From Oscillospiraceae bacterium (lineage in GTDB: Bacteria; Bacillota; Clostridia; Oscillospirales; Oscillospiraceae): a DNA stretch of 64,000 nucleotides. Both the position numbers and the translations under genes were made by a program. The notes below the pieces were generated by a model. The model was not told where the DNA came from, did not search any database, and saw only the letters and a program-made list of their open reading frames with translations. The stretch lies in assembly GCA_009780175.1 (NCBI GenBank), contig WRAO01000001.1, positions 1 to 64,000 on the forward strand. The letters are read 5' to 3'. How positions within the stretch are numbered: position 1 is the first letter of the stretch; each line of letters begins with the position of its first letter. Positions 36,562-44,262 of this stretch are shown here, in pieces.

Positions 36562-37335
36562 TTGGAAACGAAAGTGATACTCGCCACCCCGCCGGAGGAT
36601 CTCGGCAGAGCTAGGTCCTTTGACCTGCCCATCGCGCATATGGCCTATCAAATCGGCCAGGGATTTCATCTGTTCCGCGCCAATATCCCCCTGTCTCTCC
36701 GGGGCGGGCTCATGGTATTGGGCGACGGCGGATCCGATCTCGACCTTGGCACCGGTAGTCCTGATCTGCTCGCCGCCGAGGTCATCCGCGAATGCATCCA
36801 GCGCGGCTTCGATGGTGTAATGCTCGCGTTCCAGCGGACTTCCCCAGAACTTCATACGGTAGCGGCAGTCCTAGCGGGGCGGTTACGCCGCCAAGGCGGG
36901 GAGTTCTATCTGCCGGAGGCCTTCGCGAACGACAGCGACTGGGCGCGGGTACTGATCCCTACGGCCATCTCCGGTGGGAGCCTCCCGGCGCGGCTTGAGG
37001 AGATGGTCGGTTATTATGGCAAAGAGCGGATTTGCCTCGACATTGAGCGCCTCCGCATGGACTACTGTCTCGCCACCGAGGGCGAGGCAGGGCAGAAACT
37101 CACCGCCAAGGAACTCTATGATCTCACCCGAGAGCAAGATCCGCAGGCCTACTTTTCGCAAGATCTCTCCGCCTATTATTTCACCTACCAAGATGCAAGG
37201 GGCTCCCACTTTGTGCTCTACGACGATGCCGGAAGCATCCGTAAGAAGCTCTTTCAAGCGGAGAAACTAGGGATTGACCATGCGATGCTCTTTTTTCCAG
37301 AGGTCGAAGATATTTTAAGCGCACTCAATTTGTAA
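36562..37335 (+). CDS. Hypothetical protein, possible TIM-barrel-like
   Basis: A 257-residue soluble protein without a family I can name. Alternating strand/helix segments (GGLMVLGD..., RGFDGVMLAF, GGEFYLPEAF, ARVLIPTAI, ERICLDIERLRMDYCL, YFTYQDARGSHFVLYDD, GIDHAMLFFPEVEDIL) suggest an eight-fold alpha/beta barrel, remotely like the GH18-type domains of spore germination proteins. The DxxDxDxE catalytic motif of GH18 is absent, although LDIERLRMDY occupies a similar place. TTG 36562 is chosen (GGAGG 8 bases upstream). Flanked by divergent yqeG and a terminator. Confidence 0.6.
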   Translation: METKVILATPPEDLGRARSFDLPIAHMAYQIGQGFHLFRANIPLSLRGGLMVLGDGGSDLDLGTGSPDLLAAEVIRECIQRGFDGVMLAFQRTSPELHTVAAVLAGRLRRQGGEFYLPEAFANDSDWARVLIPTAISGGSLPARLEEMVGYYGKERICLDIERLRMDYCLATEGEAGQKLTAKELYDLTREQDPQAYFSQDLSAYYFTYQDARGSHFVLYDDAGSIRKKLFQAEKLGIDHAMLFFPEVEDILSALNL

Positions 37336-37368
37336 TCCTGCGTTTTCTGAGTGCGCTCTTATTTTTGC
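37318..37368 (+). terminator. Terminator overlapping the end of the orphan gene
   Basis: AGCGCACTCA (37318-37327) in the last codons pairs with TGAGTGCGCT (37348-37357), followed by CTTATTTTTG. Confidence 0.7.
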
Positions 37369-37379
37369 ATTTATTTGTC

Positions 37380-38369
37380 TTAAAATCCGTCCGGATGGGT
37401 TCTATGCCACTGCCAAGCGGTTTCTACGATCGTCGTGAGGCTGTCATAGCATGGCTTCCAGCCGAGGACTGTGCGCGCCTTCTCCGAGGATGCTACCAGT
37501 TGGGCCGGGTCTCCGGCGCGGCGGGGCGCTGTGGTCACGGGAATCTCGTGCGCTGTGACGTCTTTCGCCACCTCTATGACCTCTTTTACGGTGAAGCCGA
37601 CGCCGTTGCCGAGATTGAACACATCGCTCGTCCCGCCGTTGCGCAGATATTTCAGAGCTAGGATGTGGGCGTCCGCCAAGTCTGTGACGTGGATATAATC
37701 TCTCACACAGGTACCGTCTTTGGTGGGGTAGTCTTCTCCGAAGACGGAGACTCCGGGCCGCTTTCCGTTCGGCACCTGAAGTACAACAGGGACCAGATGT
37801 GTCTCTGGATTGTGGACTTCGCCGATTTCTCCCGAGATGTGCGCGCCCGCGGCGTTGAAGTAGCGCAGGGCGACGTAGTTCAGGTCATGTGCGCCTTTGG
37901 CCCAGGCTAACATGCGCTCTACGGCTAGTTTTGTCTCCCCGTAGCAGTTGGTTGGGATTGTGGGATCGTCCTCTCGAATCGGGATGTTTTGCGGTTCACC
38001 ATAGACCGCGGCGGTGGAAGAGAACACGATGTGCCGGACGTCTGCCGCTGCCATCGCTTGGAGCAATGTGGTGGTGCCGCCGAGGTTGTTGGCGTAGTAT
38101 TCCAGAGGCTTCTCCATGCTCTCCCCTACCTGACTACTGGCGGCGAAGTGGATAACCCCTTCGACCTGCTCCTGCGCAAACAGTTCGTCCAGGGCGGCTC
38201 TGTTGTGGATGTCGAGTTCATAAAATTTCGCCTTTGGATGGACCGCCCTCCGATGTCCGGTAGACAGGTTGTCCGCCACGATAACGGTGCAGTTTGGGTC
38301 CTGTTCCAAGAGCGCATAGACCGTATGGGAGCCGATATACCCGGCTCCACCAACAACTAGGATTGCCAT
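37380..38369 (-). CDS. galE: UDP-glucose 4-epimerase
   Basis: Interconverts UDP-glucose and UDP-galactose (extended SDR). NAD loop VGGAGYIG (6-13), Ser118 in SSTAAVYG, and Y143-x3-K147 are the catalytic set. 329 residues, complete. It could feed wall or surface polysaccharide synthesis. It overlaps the upstream GNAT gene by 13 bp. Confidence 0.95.
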   Translation of the reverse strand: MAILVVGGAGYIGSHTVYALLEQDPNCTVIVADNLSTGHRRAVHPKAKFYELDIHNRAALDELFAQEQVEGVIHFAASSQVGESMEKPLEYYANNLGGTTTLLQAMAAADVRHIVFSSTAAVYGEPQNIPIREDDPTIPTNCYGETKLAVERMLAWAKGAHDLNYVALRYFNAAGAHISGEIGEVHNPETHLVPVVLQVPNGKRPGVSVFGEDYPTKDGTCVRDYIHVTDLADAHILALKYLRNGGTSDVFNLGNGVGFTVKEVIEVAKDVTAHEIPVTTAPRRAGDPAQLVASSEKARTVLGWKPCYDSLTTIVETAWQWHRTHPDGF

Positions 38370-38893
38370 GTGTCCTCCTCCAGCAAAAGCTGATAGGCGA
38401 GGCGCTTTCCGTCTGTGAAAGGCAGTTCTAAAACGCCCACCTCAATAAACCCATTCCGCGCGATTACTTTCTGCATGATTTCATTTTTCGGGTGCGTGTC
38501 AATGCGGATGTCCGGGTAGCCGAGCTCCCCCGCGATCTGGACCATGCCCGCTATAAAGGCCCCGGCAAAACCCGAGCCTCGCGCGGAGGCGTCTATGGCG
38601 ACACGGTGGATGGTGGTGTATTGTTCGCAAGACCCGTTCCATGCGCCTTCTGCGAGTTCCGGTGAACCTTCCGGCCCGGGAATCAGCGTAGCATAGCCTT
38701 TCGCGTCGCCTTCGACCTCTAGCACATAACCGTATCCGCGCGCAACATCTACCTTCGCTTCCTCCGGACCCGGCCCGGTACCGTTTTGCCATTGGGGGAC
38801 GCCCTGTGCCTTTAAGTATGCCCTACCGCTTTCGATGATCTCGATTACTTTATCTAGTTCATCGGGTTGGGCACGTCTTACCTCGTGTTCCAT
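38357..38893 (-). CDS. GNAT family N-acetyltransferase
   Basis: A 178-residue acetyltransferase. HRVAIDASARGSGFAGAFIAGMV is the acetyl-CoA loop (with R-G-S-G-F-A) and IDTHPKNEIMQKVIARNGF the C-terminal motif. Substrate unknown. First of two genes with galE; the terminator of the preceding gene lies just upstream. Confidence 0.85.
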   Translation of the reverse strand: MEHEVRRAQPDELDKVIEIIESGRAYLKAQGVPQWQNGTGPGPEEAKVDVARGYGYVLEVEGDAKGYATLIPGPEGSPELAEGAWNGSCEQYTTIHRVAIDASARGSGFAGAFIAGMVQIAGELGYPDIRIDTHPKNEIMQKVIARNGFIEVGVLELPFTDGKRLAYQLLLEEDTWQS

Positions 38894-38912
38894 GGAATGC
38901 CTCCTGCTTGGG

Positions 38913-38941
38913 AAAAACAGCCCCTAGATTCTAGGGGCTGT
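38913..38941 (-). terminator. Terminator of the coiled-coil protein gene
   Basis: ACAGCCCCTAG/CTAGGGGCTGT with loop ATT; on the minus strand it is followed by TTTTTCC, 16 bp after the stop of the gene at 38958. Confidence 0.82.
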
Positions 38942-38957
38942 TTGTTTGGATTTTAGT

Positions 38958-39371
38958 CTATTGATCCTCGTCCGCTTCGTCGTCGACGACGGATTCGATG
39001 ATATCTTCGATCGTCTCGTCTACTTTTTCTGCCGCCGCGTCGTATTTGTCTGCCAGGTCTTTCTTGAGGAGTTCAATCTCCGCCTGCTTTGCCGCTACGG
39101 CCTCCAGAGACGCACTGGACTCCAAAATAGCCTGTGCCATATCTGGATCTGGGTTATCCTTGTGCTTTTCATAGTACATTTTGCCGATCTCGGCAAAATT
39201 CTTGCGGACGGTATCTTTCTCCATTGCGATTTCGGTCTTGAGCTTTGTGATCTTGCCCAGCACCTTCGCTTTTTCACCGGCGGTCTTTGCGAGGGCTACG
39301 GATTTGTCTGCCACTTTTCCCGCTGTGGCTAGGGCTTTTTCCTTGAAGGATTCAAAATCGAAGCTTACCAT
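38958..39371 (-). CDS. Hypothetical coiled-coil protein
   Basis: A 137-residue, highly charged, Ala/Lys/Glu-rich helical protein with two coiled-coil stretches (about 30-60 and 88-125) and an acidic tail. No membrane segment and no Cys. Similar short proteins occur in many Oscillospirales, but no function is known to me. AGGAGG precedes the ATG. Single gene between folD and the galE pair. Confidence 0.7.
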   Translation of the reverse strand: MVSFDFESFKEKALATAGKVADKSVALAKTAGEKAKVLGKITKLKTEIAMEKDTVRKNFAEIGKMYYEKHKDNPDPDMAQAILESSASLEAVAAKQAEIELLKKDLADKYDAAAEKVDETIEDIIESVVDDEADEDQ

Positions 39372-39422
39372 GTTGTATTGCCTCCTTTATGTAGTGCTTA
39401 GTCTTTATAGTTTACCAGACTT

Positions 39423-40274
39423 TTATTCTTTTTGCAAGCCCACAGCCGCTTTTGCCGCCGTCAGCGTATTTTCGAGGAGCATTGCGCGGGTCATGGGGCC
39501 TACACCGCCGGGGACGGGGGTGATGTAAGAGGCGATGGGCTCTACATTTGCGAAGTCTACGTCGCCGCAAAGCTTGCCGTTTTCATCGCGATTCATGGCG
39601 ACATCTACTACGACTGCACCGGGTTTTACCATGTCGGCCGTAATGAGGTTCACTTTGCCCACTGCGGCTACCAAAATATCCGCTTGGCGGGTGATCGCGC
39701 TGAGATCGGGGGTGCGAGAATGACAGATCGTCACGGTGGCGTGGCGGTGGAGCATCATCATAGCCTGCGGCTTTCCGACGATATCAGACCGACCCACGAC
39801 AACGCAGTGTTTGCCTTTCGGGTCGATGCCGTAGTGGTCTAATAATTCCATGACGCCCGCTGGGGTGCAGGGCAGGAAGGCATAGTTGCCGACCATGATG
39901 CGACCCACATTGATGAGGTGGAAGGCGTCTACGTCTTTCTCCGGCGCGATGGCTTGGATCACCTTCTGCTCACTGTATCCCTCCGGCAAGGGGAGTTGGA
40001 CTAGGATACCATGGATATCGGGGCGCTGGTTCAGTTCGGCGATTACGGCGAGCAACTTCTCCTCCCCCGCATCCGCCGGAAGGGCGATTTCTTCGCTTTT
40101 GATGCCGCAGACGGCGCAGTCTTTCTTCTTGCTATCTACGTATATGCGAGACGCGGGATTATCGCCAACGACAACAACCGCAAGACCGGGGTGCAATCCG
40201 CTTTGCGCTACCTCTACCCGCAGTTTTTCTTTGATCTCTTCGGCTAGGGCTTTGCCGTCTAGGATGATTGCCAT
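39423..40274 (-). CDS. folD: Bifunctional methylenetetrahydrofolate dehydrogenase/cyclohydrolase
   Basis: Converts 5,10-methylene- to 10-formyl-tetrahydrofolate. VVVGDNPASRIYVDSKKKDC holds the catalytic Lys, ILVQLPLPEG is the family block, and VVGRSDIVGKP plus PVPGGVGPMTRAMLLENT complete the signature. 283 residues. Third gene of the lgt cassette, 1 bp after the small Cys-rich gene. Confidence 0.96.
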   Translation of the reverse strand: MAIILDGKALAEEIKEKLRVEVAQSGLHPGLAVVVVGDNPASRIYVDSKKKDCAVCGIKSEEIALPADAGEEKLLAVIAELNQRPDIHGILVQLPLPEGYSEQKVIQAIAPEKDVDAFHLINVGRIMVGNYAFLPCTPAGVMELLDHYGIDPKGKHCVVVGRSDIVGKPQAMMMLHRHATVTICHSRTPDLSAITRQADILVAAVGKVNLITADMVKPGAVVVDVAMNRDENGKLCGDVDFANVEPIASYITPVPGGVGPMTRAMLLENTLTAAKAAVGLQKE

Positions 40275-40275
40275 A

Positions 40276-40476
40276 TTACGCCCGTCCTTCTCGTCTCTTT
40301 TTCCACAGGTGTCTCACGATCAAGATGCCTGCAATGCCGAGCAATATGGGAAGTAGATTGATCTCAATGGCTGTCTCTTCCTCCACTTCGCCCTCTAGGC
40401 AGCAGCATGCATCGTCTTGGCATTCGCACTCCAGAATATCGTCCTCTTGAATTGTTTCGTCTTTGATGTTTTCCAT
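40276..40476 (-). CDS. Small Cys-rich membrane protein
   Basis: A 66-residue protein with an acidic Cys-rich head (CECQDDACCC, about 17-26), another acidic stretch, one membrane helix (about 41-58) and a basic tail (RHLWKKRREGR). By the positive-inside rule the Cys cluster faces outside. AGGAGG precedes the ATG, and it is packed 1 bp from both lgt and folD, so it is very likely expressed. The clustered cysteines could bind metal or be lipidated, but no lipobox is evident. Confidence 0.7.
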   Translation of the reverse strand: MENIKDETIQEDDILECECQDDACCCLEGEVEEETAIEINLLPILLGIAGILIVRHLWKKRREGRA

Positions 40477-40477
40477 G

Positions 40478-41299
40478 TTAGATTGCCTCCTTTTTATTCG
40501 CTTTTTTGCGGTTCAGTATGATCCAATTGGCCGCGCCCGCTCCGATGACGCAGGCGAAGGCGATTGCCATGTTGATTGGGATCGTACCCAGAAACATATT
40601 TTGGGACGGATCTCGCAGCGCCTCGACCCAGATTCGGCCTAGTCCGTACCAGAATAGGTAAAACAGGAAGAGCTGGCCCTTATACTTCCGGCCTACCCGC
40701 TTCGAGTAGGTGTAGATCAAACACAGGCCTAGCAGGTTCCAGAGCGACTCATAGAGGAAGGTCGGGTGGACATAGATCGTCTGCCCGTCTGCTGTTAGAC
40801 CCATACGCCAGGGCACGTCCGTAGGCAAACCGAAGAGTTCGCGGTTCACAAAGTTCCCCCAGCGGCCGATAATTTGCCCAATGAGCAAGCCCATGCCGCC
40901 GAGGTCGATGAAGGACAGAAAATCAATTTTTCGCACGCGGCTACAGATGAACGCTCCGAGGAATGCGCCGAGAATGACGCCGAAAATCGTGATCCCTCCT
41001 GAACGGATTCCGGTGATGATCGTGATCGGGTTATCCGCGTAGAGGTGCCAGTTGAAGGCTACAAAATAGAGCCGGGAGAAAATGATGGAGGTGGGCACCG
41101 CGGCGATTAACATGTCGAGAATATTGTCCTGTGTGAGCCCGAAGCTGGGCGCCTCTCGCATTGCCCAAATCGCCGCCACCACAAGGCCTGTGCCGAGAAT
41201 GATGCCATAGATGTGAATGTGAAAGCCGAAAATGGCAATCGAGCGGGGCGGGTCTAAAATGAGGCCGAATAAGGGGAAGCTGATGATTGCATTGTCCAC
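40478..41299 (-). CDS. lgt: Prolipoprotein diacylglyceryl transferase
   Basis: Transfers diacylglycerol to the lipobox Cys of prolipoproteins. Seven-helix protein with the Lgt signature GRWGNFVNRELFG and HPTFLYESLWNL. 273 residues. First gene of the lgt-small protein-folD operon. Confidence 0.95.
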   Translation of the reverse strand: MDNAIISFPLFGLILDPPRSIAIFGFHIHIYGIILGTGLVVAAIWAMREAPSFGLTQDNILDMLIAAVPTSIIFSRLYFVAFNWHLYADNPITIITGIRSGGITIFGVILGAFLGAFICSRVRKIDFLSFIDLGGMGLLIGQIIGRWGNFVNRELFGLPTDVPWRMGLTADGQTIYVHPTFLYESLWNLLGLCLIYTYSKRVGRKYKGQLFLFYLFWYGLGRIWVEALRDPSQNMFLGTIPINMAIAFACVIGAGAANWIILNRKKANKKEAI

Positions 41300-41318
41300 A
41301 GGGTCACCTCGTTATGTA

Positions 41319-41338
41319 GGGGCGGCCATTGGCCGCCC
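41319..41338. repeat. Short GGGGCGGCC hairpin repeat
   Basis: GGGGCGGCC-ATT-GGCCGCCC preceded by TGTA. A degenerate second unit with GCGGGCGACTGAGGGC lies at 41371-41386. Same family as 6514 and 46539. Confidence 0.55.
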
Positions 41339-41390
41339 GTTGTTTGGTATGCGATGCTGTATGGGAATAGCGGGCGACTGAGGGCTGGCC

Positions 41391-42656
41391 CTATGGGGTT
41401 ACTACGGACAGAGCAAACTGCTCTGCCTGTAAGTGTTGCGCAATAAACTCCTGCACATCTTGGCTCGTGACATCTGCCAGAATTCCCAGGCTATCTAAGG
41501 CATTCGCGCCGCGGAAGTGGCTGGCGATTTGATCGCAGCAGAGATTTTCCATGCTGTCCAGAGCTCTGATGCGTTGCCCGAGGGTTGCCTTTTTCAGGCG
41601 AATAAATCTGGCTTCGTCTATACCTCCCGTCAGAATCGCCGCGACCTCGGCGCGAATCTCTGCCAGCACACAATCCGGGTCACGGCTCTCACCGGAAAAT
41701 TCGGTGAATGCAAAGCTGCCTCCGCTCATAAAGCCACAGGAAAAGTCGTTCGAGATGAGCCCTTCGTCGTAGAGCCGCAGATAGAGTGGCGCCGATTTTC
41801 CCGCAAGATATTGGATGGCGAGGCTACCCGTCAACTCCTGTTGCAGATAGGCCATCCCCTTCTCTCCCGGCGGCACGCGGGTACCGCAGAGGAACATGGG
41901 CTGAGAGACGGCCATGGAGATCTCCGTCTTCGCCTTTATCACCGGAACAGTATCCGACGGGCCGTGGTCTTTGACGGGCGGTTCGTGGAAGTCTTTCGGC
42001 AGGAGTTCGCGGGCCAACTCTAGTACCCGCTCCGGGTCTACATCTCCAGCGACACAGAGTACCATATTGCTGGGCCGATAGAAGGCGCGGTGGAGGTTGT
42101 AGAGCGTTTGGGCCGTGATTTGTTCGATGCTTTCTATTGTTCCTGCGATAGAATCCCTCACCGGATGTGTGCCATAAAGCCCCTTGAGCAGATTGAAAAA
42201 GGCCACATAACCCGGGCTGTCTTCGATCATGTTGATCTCTTGCCCGATGATGCCCTGCTCTTTGGCCACGCTCTCCTCCGTGAAATAGGGTATGGAAACA
42301 AAATCAAGCAAAGTTTTGAGATTTTCTTCGAACCCTTCGGTACACTCGAAATGATAGGCCGTCATCTCGAAGCTGGTGAAGGCGTTGGGACTGGCACCGT
42401 TTGCGGCAAGGTCCGCCAACGCGTTTCCCGTCTCAGTGTCAAAGAGTTTGTGTTCCAGAAAATGGGCGATGCCCGCTGGGGTGTCTTGCCACGTGCCGTC
42501 TAGTTGGAACCGTCGGTCCGCGCCGCCGTAGCTGGTGGCGAAGAAGGCGTACTTTTTCTCATAGCCGACTTTCGGGATCACATAGACCGTGAGGCCGTTT
42601 TCTAGGGTGCCGCTGTAGAGCGTTTCGCCCAGATTTTCGTAGTATTTCTTGTCCAT
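41391..42656 (-). CDS. M16 zinc peptidase (YmfH-like, active)
   Basis: Pitrilysin-fold protease. The inverted zinc motif H65-F-L-E68-H69 with the downstream Glu in QEINMIED is intact. 421 residues, like Bacillus YmfH. Its ATG shares an A with the stop of the upstream M16 gene (TAATG), so an active/inactive heterodimer is likely. Substrate unknown. Confidence 0.9.
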   Translation of the reverse strand: MDKKYYENLGETLYSGTLENGLTVYVIPKVGYEKKYAFFATSYGGADRRFQLDGTWQDTPAGIAHFLEHKLFDTETGNALADLAANGASPNAFTSFEMTAYHFECTEGFEENLKTLLDFVSIPYFTEESVAKEQGIIGQEINMIEDSPGYVAFFNLLKGLYGTHPVRDSIAGTIESIEQITAQTLYNLHRAFYRPSNMVLCVAGDVDPERVLELARELLPKDFHEPPVKDHGPSDTVPVIKAKTEISMAVSQPMFLCGTRVPPGEKGMAYLQQELTGSLAIQYLAGKSAPLYLRLYDEGLISNDFSCGFMSGGSFAFTEFSGESRDPDCVLAEIRAEVAAILTGGIDEARFIRLKKATLGQRIRALDSMENLCCDQIASHFRGANALDSLGILADVTSQDVQEFIAQHLQAEQFALSVVTP

Positions 42657-43942
42657 TACTCGGCCTCCTCCCCTGTGAGGAAATACACTGCGTCTAGTTG
42701 GAGCTCTTTGGCGATTTCTATAATCTCTGCCTTTTCTACCCGCTCCACCGCGGCGATCAGTGCGTCGATGTCACTGTCTTCGCCGAGGAGGGTTTGGTTC
42801 AGATAAAAATCCTCTAGTTGCGCCTGTTCATCGCAGAGCATGCGGAGATCTGACATGAGGGTTTTCTTGCCCCAGCCAAATTCCTGGTCCGTGATCTCGC
42901 CCTTCTGCATGGCTTCTAGCTGGGCTAAAATCTCGGCCTTTGCCTCGTCATACTTCTCGAACTCAATTCCTGAGGCCACGAGGAGCAGACCTTTGTGCTC
43001 CTCTAGGATGGAAGTGGCATAGTAACAGAGCGAGAGCCGTTCGCGGACGTTGAGGAACAACTTGGAGTTCACCGACCCACCATAGATATAATGAAACAGC
43101 CGGAGCGCGACATAGTCTGGCTCTTCCATAGCGGCGCCCAGACGGAATCCGAGGCTCAGCTTGCCCTGGGTTACGTCGAGTTCTTCCGTGAAATAGCGGG
43201 GGTTTTCCTCCAGGCTGTTCATACGCACATCTGTGCCGAGATCGAGGTCTGGTTCTGTGCGCGGCAGGGTCTTAAAGGCTGTCTCCAGAGCTTGTTCCAC
43301 TTGCTCTAAGGGCACGGCACCGCTATAGAAAATCTCGATCGGCGAGGTTGCTAGCAATTCTTCATAGTGCGCGGTCAGGGCCTCAGCATCAATCTCCTCT
43401 GCCTCCTGCTCACTGCCGAGCCGGAACACCGAGAAAGCCTCTCCGTCGCACATCTGTTCGACCAGACGGCCAATGGCGTAGAGATCCTTGTTGTTGATAC
43501 GTCCGCGAATCTCGTCGAGTAGTTTTTCTCGTTCGCTCTCTACATAGACAGCCTTCAACTTACCGCCCTCTCGGGCAGGCCGCAGCAAAATCTCGCCCAG
43601 CAATGCCGTGACCTCGGGTAAAATCCCGTCTTCTCCTGGCAAGCAGCTGTCGTCTACAAAGCTCGCACTGAGATTTAGACACTGAATCTCGCCTTTTTTG
43701 ACGATCTTCTGCTCGATCTCCGCGCCGTAGAGCTCGTCCAGAGCCCGGGCGATGGATTCCATGTCTGGGTGGCTTTCGGTACCTCTGAGCAAGACTCTCG
43801 GCAGGAGCGCCGTTTTCGCCGCTGTGTCGCGGTCTAGCTGGGTGAGAAGGCTCAGACGCAGGGTGGCGGTTTTGAATTTATTTGTCTGCAAATGTGTCAG
43901 GAATACAAAGGGGGCTATTTCTTTTCTGCTTGGTGCTTGCAT
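42656..43942 (-). CDS. M16-like protein without zinc motif (YmfF-like)
   Basis: Same fold and size (428 residues) as its downstream neighbour, but the position of HxxEH is replaced (LLPRVLLRGTESHP), so it cannot bind zinc. Such partners shape the closed chamber of two-chain M16 proteases. YFTEELDVTQGKLSLGFR and YHYIYGGSVNSKLFLNVRE-type blocks mark the family. Upstream lies repeat copy B. Confidence 0.88.
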   Translation of the reverse strand: MQAPSRKEIAPFVFLTHLQTNKFKTATLRLSLLTQLDRDTAAKTALLPRVLLRGTESHPDMESIARALDELYGAEIEQKIVKKGEIQCLNLSASFVDDSCLPGEDGILPEVTALLGEILLRPAREGGKLKAVYVESEREKLLDEIRGRINNKDLYAIGRLVEQMCDGEAFSVFRLGSEQEAEEIDAEALTAHYEELLATSPIEIFYSGAVPLEQVEQALETAFKTLPRTEPDLDLGTDVRMNSLEENPRYFTEELDVTQGKLSLGFRLGAAMEEPDYVALRLFHYIYGGSVNSKLFLNVRERLSLCYYATSILEEHKGLLLVASGIEFEKYDEAKAEILAQLEAMQKGEITDQEFGWGKKTLMSDLRMLCDEQAQLEDFYLNQTLLGEDSDIDALIAAVERVEKAEIIEIAKELQLDAVYFLTGEEAE

Positions 43943-43998
43943 GGCGATTCTCCGTTTGTGGATTTTTTCTTATTATACAAGATTTTCCTGGTTTTTGC

Positions 43999-44262
43999 TA
44001 TAGGGATATTTCTATTGGCCCGACGGGCCGTAGGCTGTTTGCCCTGCCGGGCGGGCCTTCTTTTTGCTTCGCCAAAAAGAAGCAAAAACGCGATTCATAG
44101 AGAAACTGTGTTTCTCTTGAAAATCTCTTTCTTTTGACTTTGCACTCGTGGTCGTTCAAGGCGTGTGGTTCCGCCTCGGCCGGCGGAGGGGGATGTCGCT
44201 TTAGGGCGTGGGGGTTGTTGTGCTGTGGGTGCGATTGCATGTGCGGTGCGTGTCTGTGGGGT
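43999..44262 (-). repeat. Large palindromic intergenic repeat, copy B (truncated)
   Basis: The left end (TATAGGGATATTTCT...GGCC) is the inverted form of the right ends of copies A and C. Then come a CTTCTTTTTG/CAAAAAGAAG hairpin (44058-44083), the AGAGAAAC/GTTTCTCT hairpin followed by TGAAAATCTCTT (about 44097-44132), the GCCGGCGGAG block and TGTCGCTTTAGGGCGTG (about 44166-44211). It ends abruptly near 44262 in the 3' end of the glucan synthase gene, so the second half is missing. Confidence 0.75.
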
